In this document: piece after piece, positions 60,069 through 64,000 of the stretch
Layout of the letters: each line of letters begins with the position of its first letter
Numbering within the stretch: the first letter of the stretch is position 1
Assembly (NCBI RefSeq): GCF_000283155.1
Contig: NW_004454159.1
Span: 22,352,734 to 22,416,733, forward strand
Source: Ceratotherium simum simum
Taxonomy: Eukaryota > Chordata > Mammalia > Perissodactyla > Rhinocerotidae
Direction of reading: 5' to 3'
Length of the DNA stretch: 64,000 nucleotides
Notes under the pieces: model-generated
Databases searched by the model: none
The model's input: only the letters and a program-made list of their open reading frames with translations
Told to the model about the DNA's origin: nothing
Program-made: the position numbers and the translations under genes

Positions 60069-61378
60069 ACTAAGAATTATCTGAACAAGCTTGGCCTGTA
60101 GGGTAATCAGTGCGAATCAATGACAGGACCCAGCCCCCGTGATGCCCGGCCAGGTTCACTTTTTTATCAGATTTGCAGTTGGTTTGTATCCATGCTGGCT
60201 TAATCTCATCTTTCTAGAAGTAGAATTAAAAGGCATTATCAGAGATACTCTGGAATCTCGTGCTCCCAGCACCTCTCCCTGCCACTTCCATCTCCCTCTT
60301 ATACCCATAAGAGTAGTACTTGAAATTTAAACCATTCAAATTCAACCTTAGTGGGATGTGAAGATCTAAGTTTGCCTTGGTGTAGAGAACATAAGACTTC
60401 ATTATACTTTTCCCAATAAGTGTATCTATTTGAATATTTTTATAACAAAATTTTTAAAAAACTAAGCATAAAGGTGTACCATCCTATGATAATTTAGCAG
60501 TGTTTTTCCTGGTGTACATTCTCTCTACACCATCCAATTTGGCCCCTACTGAAAACTGACTGCTTCTCATTTGTGCTGTTTTTTCCAAGTGCAGGAAAGC
60601 CTCATTTTTATCTCTGCCCATAGTGCTCACAGAGAGTGGGCAGGGCCAGCAGGAACAGGCACAGCTGTTCATGTGGGCCAGGCAGTGAGTCAGCAGGAAA
60701 GTAATAAATGATAAAGGAAGGTGGACCATCCCCAGAGGAGGAAAGGACCCCTCAGGTTGGGGAAGGAAAGGGCTGAACTTCCTGCCTTGACCTGATATGG
60801 GATTAAAGCCATATGAGTTAGTTTAGACAGGGGTGTAAAGAAGAAATACTGCTAATGTCAGAAGCAGACAAGTACAGAAAGACCAAGGGCTGTTTTCAGG
60901 GGGATAGAGGAGTTTGGGTATCTGCCCTTTATCTCTTCACTGCTCACAAATGTGTCTGCTTGTCAGTAGCAGCTTCTTTTTTCATGAAGAGACTCAGACC
61001 AGTATTCCCCAGGCTGAAGCAGTGTCATCTGAGAGCCATCCTTGGAAATGCTGAGACCCACCTGGAAATACTTCCCAGGCTGCCTGATGAAGAGCTGCCT
61101 GAAGGGCTCCCGTAACAGAGCTCTAACAGATTCCCATGCTTACTCACAGTAGGAGACTGTCCGTCTCTTCCCCTCTTACTAGGACATGCTTCTTCTGTCC
61201 CCAGTGTTCCCATCTGATAGGACATGCCCTGCAACTTGGATGTGAATTCAGTGTGCAAATGAGCATCAAGAAATCCTGGAATTCTTCCCATAACCTCAAC
61301 TAGAGGGGAATTCAATTAAAGTTTATGCAGCACCAGTTAACAGAGCAGTGCAGGAATCACATTATTGTTGGTGCCTGT
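60069..61378. other. Unique sequence, no gene recognised
   Basis: No named repeat or gene. Frames are at most 96 codons. Confidence 0.4.
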
Positions 61379-61881
61379 TGTGGGAGATCAAGATTTGGCC
61401 ACCCTGAAATATATCTCTTTACCTTGATTATTTTCTCTGAGGGACATTTGACCTCCCCCACTAACTGCCTAAAGAATTTGACATGGTGGCTCCTTCCTGG
61501 AACAGATCTTCTATCATGATGGCTATAATGATAATGTAAAATAGATATTACAATGGGAGGGGCACCAAGCCCCTTTTATCAAAAAAAACTCTATCTCTCC
61601 CTGACCACATTATCTGTAGATGACCCTGAAAAGAATTGTCTTCTTGCCCTCTGAAGTCCCAGACCACTACCCACCCCTAACACCTTCCTCACCTTTAGCT
61701 ACAATACTTAAGCAAGCAGCTTAGACAGAGGGACGAGTTGCTCATTTCTGAGTTTCTCCCAAGTATACATGTTATTAAACTTGGTATTCTTTTCTCCTGC
61801 TAACCTGTCTTGTTGATTATTTGGCCAGCCATAAGAACCTTAAGGGAAAGGGCAGAGGGGGATTCTCCCTCTCTCCCCACA
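61379..61881 (+). mobile_element. Probable solo ERV1-type LTR with 4-bp TSD
   Basis: A 503-bp block starts TGTGGGAGATC and ends CTCCCCACA, giving the TG...CA ends of an LTR. CTGT directly precedes (61375-61378) and follows (61882-61885) it, a 4-bp duplication typical of class I (gamma-like) ERVs. Inside are a possible TATA-like 'tacttaag' region near 61706 and an ATTAAA polyadenylation signal at 61774-61779. No internal viral sequence is present, so it looks like the product of LTR-LTR recombination. I cannot name the family. Confidence 0.62.
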
Positions 61882-62610
61882 CTGTAATAACATTATGTCC
61901 CAGACCAATAACTGCTTGGGCAAGTGTAAGAGTGCCAAGTACCTTCATCTGGTATCTGCTCTTCCTCATCTAGGAGAGTGTCTATGGGAACCATTTCAAG
62001 GTTCAAATACATAGTTCATGGAGGTGCCAATCATTGTTGAAGAAATTTTCTTCTGAGAGTACAAATATCTGCACAGGTGTGAACGAATTGGAAGAAGGGC
62101 AGTTGGTAGACAGCAGGTGAGCTCTTTCCTTTTAATGGTGAGACTGATGACCTGCCTCGATAATGGACAGGAACTCTTGAATTGATGTCATTACAACTGA
62201 GCCTGTTCCCAATTTAATCCTGTGGAACATTTGCTGGCCGCCTGAGGCGGAACTGGGTGTAGAATCCCCACAGTCAGCACCTTGATGTACCTCAAACTGT
62301 CCCCTGTGGAAGTGATGATTCCTACAAGAGCTCATCTTTTTCAACCTTTCAAGAACTCACAGACTTAATAATTCCTACAGATAAAGTAGTTTCATTTTGT
62401 TTTGTTTTTTGTCATGCTTTGAAAGCAAAGTGCCCAAGAATCTCTCTTTATGACCCAAAATGGCAATTCATTTCAATGTTGAGGCCAGAACTTTCACATT
62501 ATTTCCCCTGCTGTTTGACTTCTGAACATTAGCAGAATGCGGAAGTGTCTTTTGAAACACAATACAGTTCAGACTTTTGTTTTAACCTCAGTTTAAGATA
62601 AACCCAAGGA
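61882..62610. other. Unique sequence, no gene recognised
   Basis: No gene or repeat recognised up to the L1 5' end, apart from a T-rich run near 62396-62411. Confidence 0.4.
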
Positions 62611-62640
62611 GAGAAGTCAAGATGGCGGCATAGGCAGACT
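62611..62640 (+). promoter_or_regulatory. L1 5' UTR start with YY1-type motif
   Basis: CAAGATGGCGG at 62618-62628, within ten bases of the inferred L1 5' end, matches the YY1-binding core known to position L1 transcription starts. Activity is not shown by sequence alone. Confidence 0.75.
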
Positions 62641-64000
62641 CGGAACTCACCTCCTCCCGCGGACACAGCCAATTTACAACTACTCGTGGAAAAATTACCC
62701 CTGAGACAGAACTGAAAGCTGGATAAGAGGAACTCCTGCAACAAAGAACAATCCTAATTGAGGTGAAAGAGGCAGAAACTCCCTTCTGGAGAGAACAAAC
62801 GCTGCCTTCACAAGCCGCAGCGCCTCACGGCTGGGAGCAGCCCAAAGGTCCATAGCCCTCCCTGGAGGAGCAGGGCCCTAAGCCAGGGAGCGCCCCTACT
62901 GTAGGCACTGTCTGAATCTAGCACAATCGAGACAAGTGGCATATCTGACTTTGCCTGCTACTAAAACATTGGGGAGTACCCCCAGAAAAGCTGCTTCACA
63001 AAGAAATTAAAACTGGCTCTTAAAGGGCCCATGCGCAAGCTCACCCATTTCAGAAAGCAACTGAAAATCACCAGAAAGAAAGGTGCATAGTGTTTTGGTG
63101 AAAAGAGACTCACCTGATAGGCTCTGAGTGCATTGCAGTGAGAGGTGAGACCTCTCCAGGGACTGGGACACTGGCGGCGGCCATTGTTGTGGCCTGGTAT
63201 GGGCGTGCTGACACAGACGCCATTGGAGTACTCCCTGGGACCTGCTAGCCCAGGTCTGCCCCACTCACTAGAGCACCGATTTAATCCAGCTCAGCCGGGA
63301 CAGGCAGCCCACCCTAGAGACTGGCCCCACCCAACAACAAGCCCTCACGCAACTTGTGGGCCTGCATAGATTGGTGACTGGATTCTCCGCAGCCTGGCAA
63401 CTGAGCTGACTTCAGTGGGGCAGGGCATGCACAAGGAGCTGGTGGAGAGTGTGGGGCTCCCGCTGTGGAGAGACTGGGTCTACTTCAGCAGGTCGGGGCA
63501 CGCACACGGGGCAGGACTGTGTTGACTGTGTGTGTGGAACTGTGGGTGGCGGGGCTTGTTAGCTGTAGAAGACTTGTGCTTCTCAAAGACCCACATAGGG
63601 GGTTTGCCCCACCTTCCAAAGCCTGAAACAATTGGGTGCTCCCATGCCTGAGGCCAGCCCCACCCAGCTGCAATCCTCAGAGAGCTGAAAAGAGACCTAA
63701 AGTCTGGAGGCTTATAGCATTTGTAAGCCCCTGAGCCTAACAACCTGCCACTCTGGGGGCCTACTCACTTAAAAGAAATATTGCAACACAAATGTTGTAT
63801 TAGAACTTGCAGCCAACTGTGCTGGGGCTCCCCACACCTGATAAAGAGACTGCAGGGCCCACAACAACTACAAGCAGCTGAGCATTACAACAGCTGGCTA
63901 GGAGCATAACTCGGCCTCCCCGGGTGCCTACAGGGAGAGCAAACAGGCCACAACAGAAGGACCCACATAGGGGTCACCCCTGGAACCTTGAGAACTGAGG
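62611..64000 (+). mobile_element. L1 5' UTR, sense, continuing beyond the window
   Basis: It opens with GAGAAGTCAAGATGGCGGC, the start of an L1 5' UTR with a YY1-type CAAGATGGCGG motif (62618-62628), which in L1s fixes the transcription start. GC-rich, CpG-containing sequence follows for at least 1.39 kb, with no ORF1 start seen before the edge. L1 copies retaining the 5' UTR are usually full length, so ORF1 and ORF2 are expected to the right. The short frames on both strands here are not genes. Confidence 0.85.

Noticed and set aside
1..64000. CRISPR arrays, operons, phage or plasmid features
   Set aside because: No regularly spaced repeats, ribosome binding sites or dense coding exist; the repeats are all mammalian transposons or microsatellites.

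Overview
The window reads as mammalian nuclear DNA from a perissodactyl (odd-toed ungulate). Horse is the best guess; rhinoceros or tapir is not excluded. The main evidence is seven copies of the tRNA-derived ERE SINE family, with the GGGCCGGCCC head and the GAGCTAACATC tail. They sit among mammal-wide L2, MIR, MER5A, MLT1 and MLT2 relics and L1 3' ends of the type I associate with horse. I found no protein-coding gene, exon series, structural RNA gene, CRISPR array or bacterial feature. The longest open frames (163, 151, 149 and 148 codons) fall in a polypurine tract, an LTR, antisense L1 and unrecognised sequence, and none looks like a protein. This is intergenic or deep-intronic DNA.

Left part (1-17600): an MLT1-like LTR at 850-1334; old antisense L1 interrupted by an ERE, then a short L1 3' end (1680-2690); about 5 kb with no recognisable repeat; a 5'-truncated L1 at 7739-8458 whose 3' end was later tandemly duplicated; further EREs at 9107, 15078 and 16112, the last holding a 100-N assembly gap; antisense L1 ORF2 at 12924-14075; L2 tails; and a sense L1 3' part at 16446-17590.

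Middle (17600-40000): a MIR-type SINE split by MER5A, a 200-bp polypurine tract, antisense L1 at 22690-24360 carrying a young-looking ERE, a sense L1 ORF2 fragment with a readable reverse transcriptase core (25590-27291), a 3.2-kb very old antisense L1 (32230-35420), and a collapsed sense L1 (38500-39885). Several CA/GT microsatellites lie between them.

Right part (40000-64000): an MLT1 LTR with 1.2 kb of MaLR internal sequence, L2 and MIR tails, EREs at 44646 and 45994, a MIR split by an MLT2-like ERVL LTR (51054-51822), more MLT1-type LTRs, a probable solo class I LTR (61379-61881), and at the right edge the GC-rich 5' UTR of a sense L1 that continues past the window.

There is no gene network to describe. 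The interest lies in nested insertions that give relative ages, in the ERE subtypes, and in one exact tandem duplication. Family names come from consensus sequences as I remember them; no database search was run.
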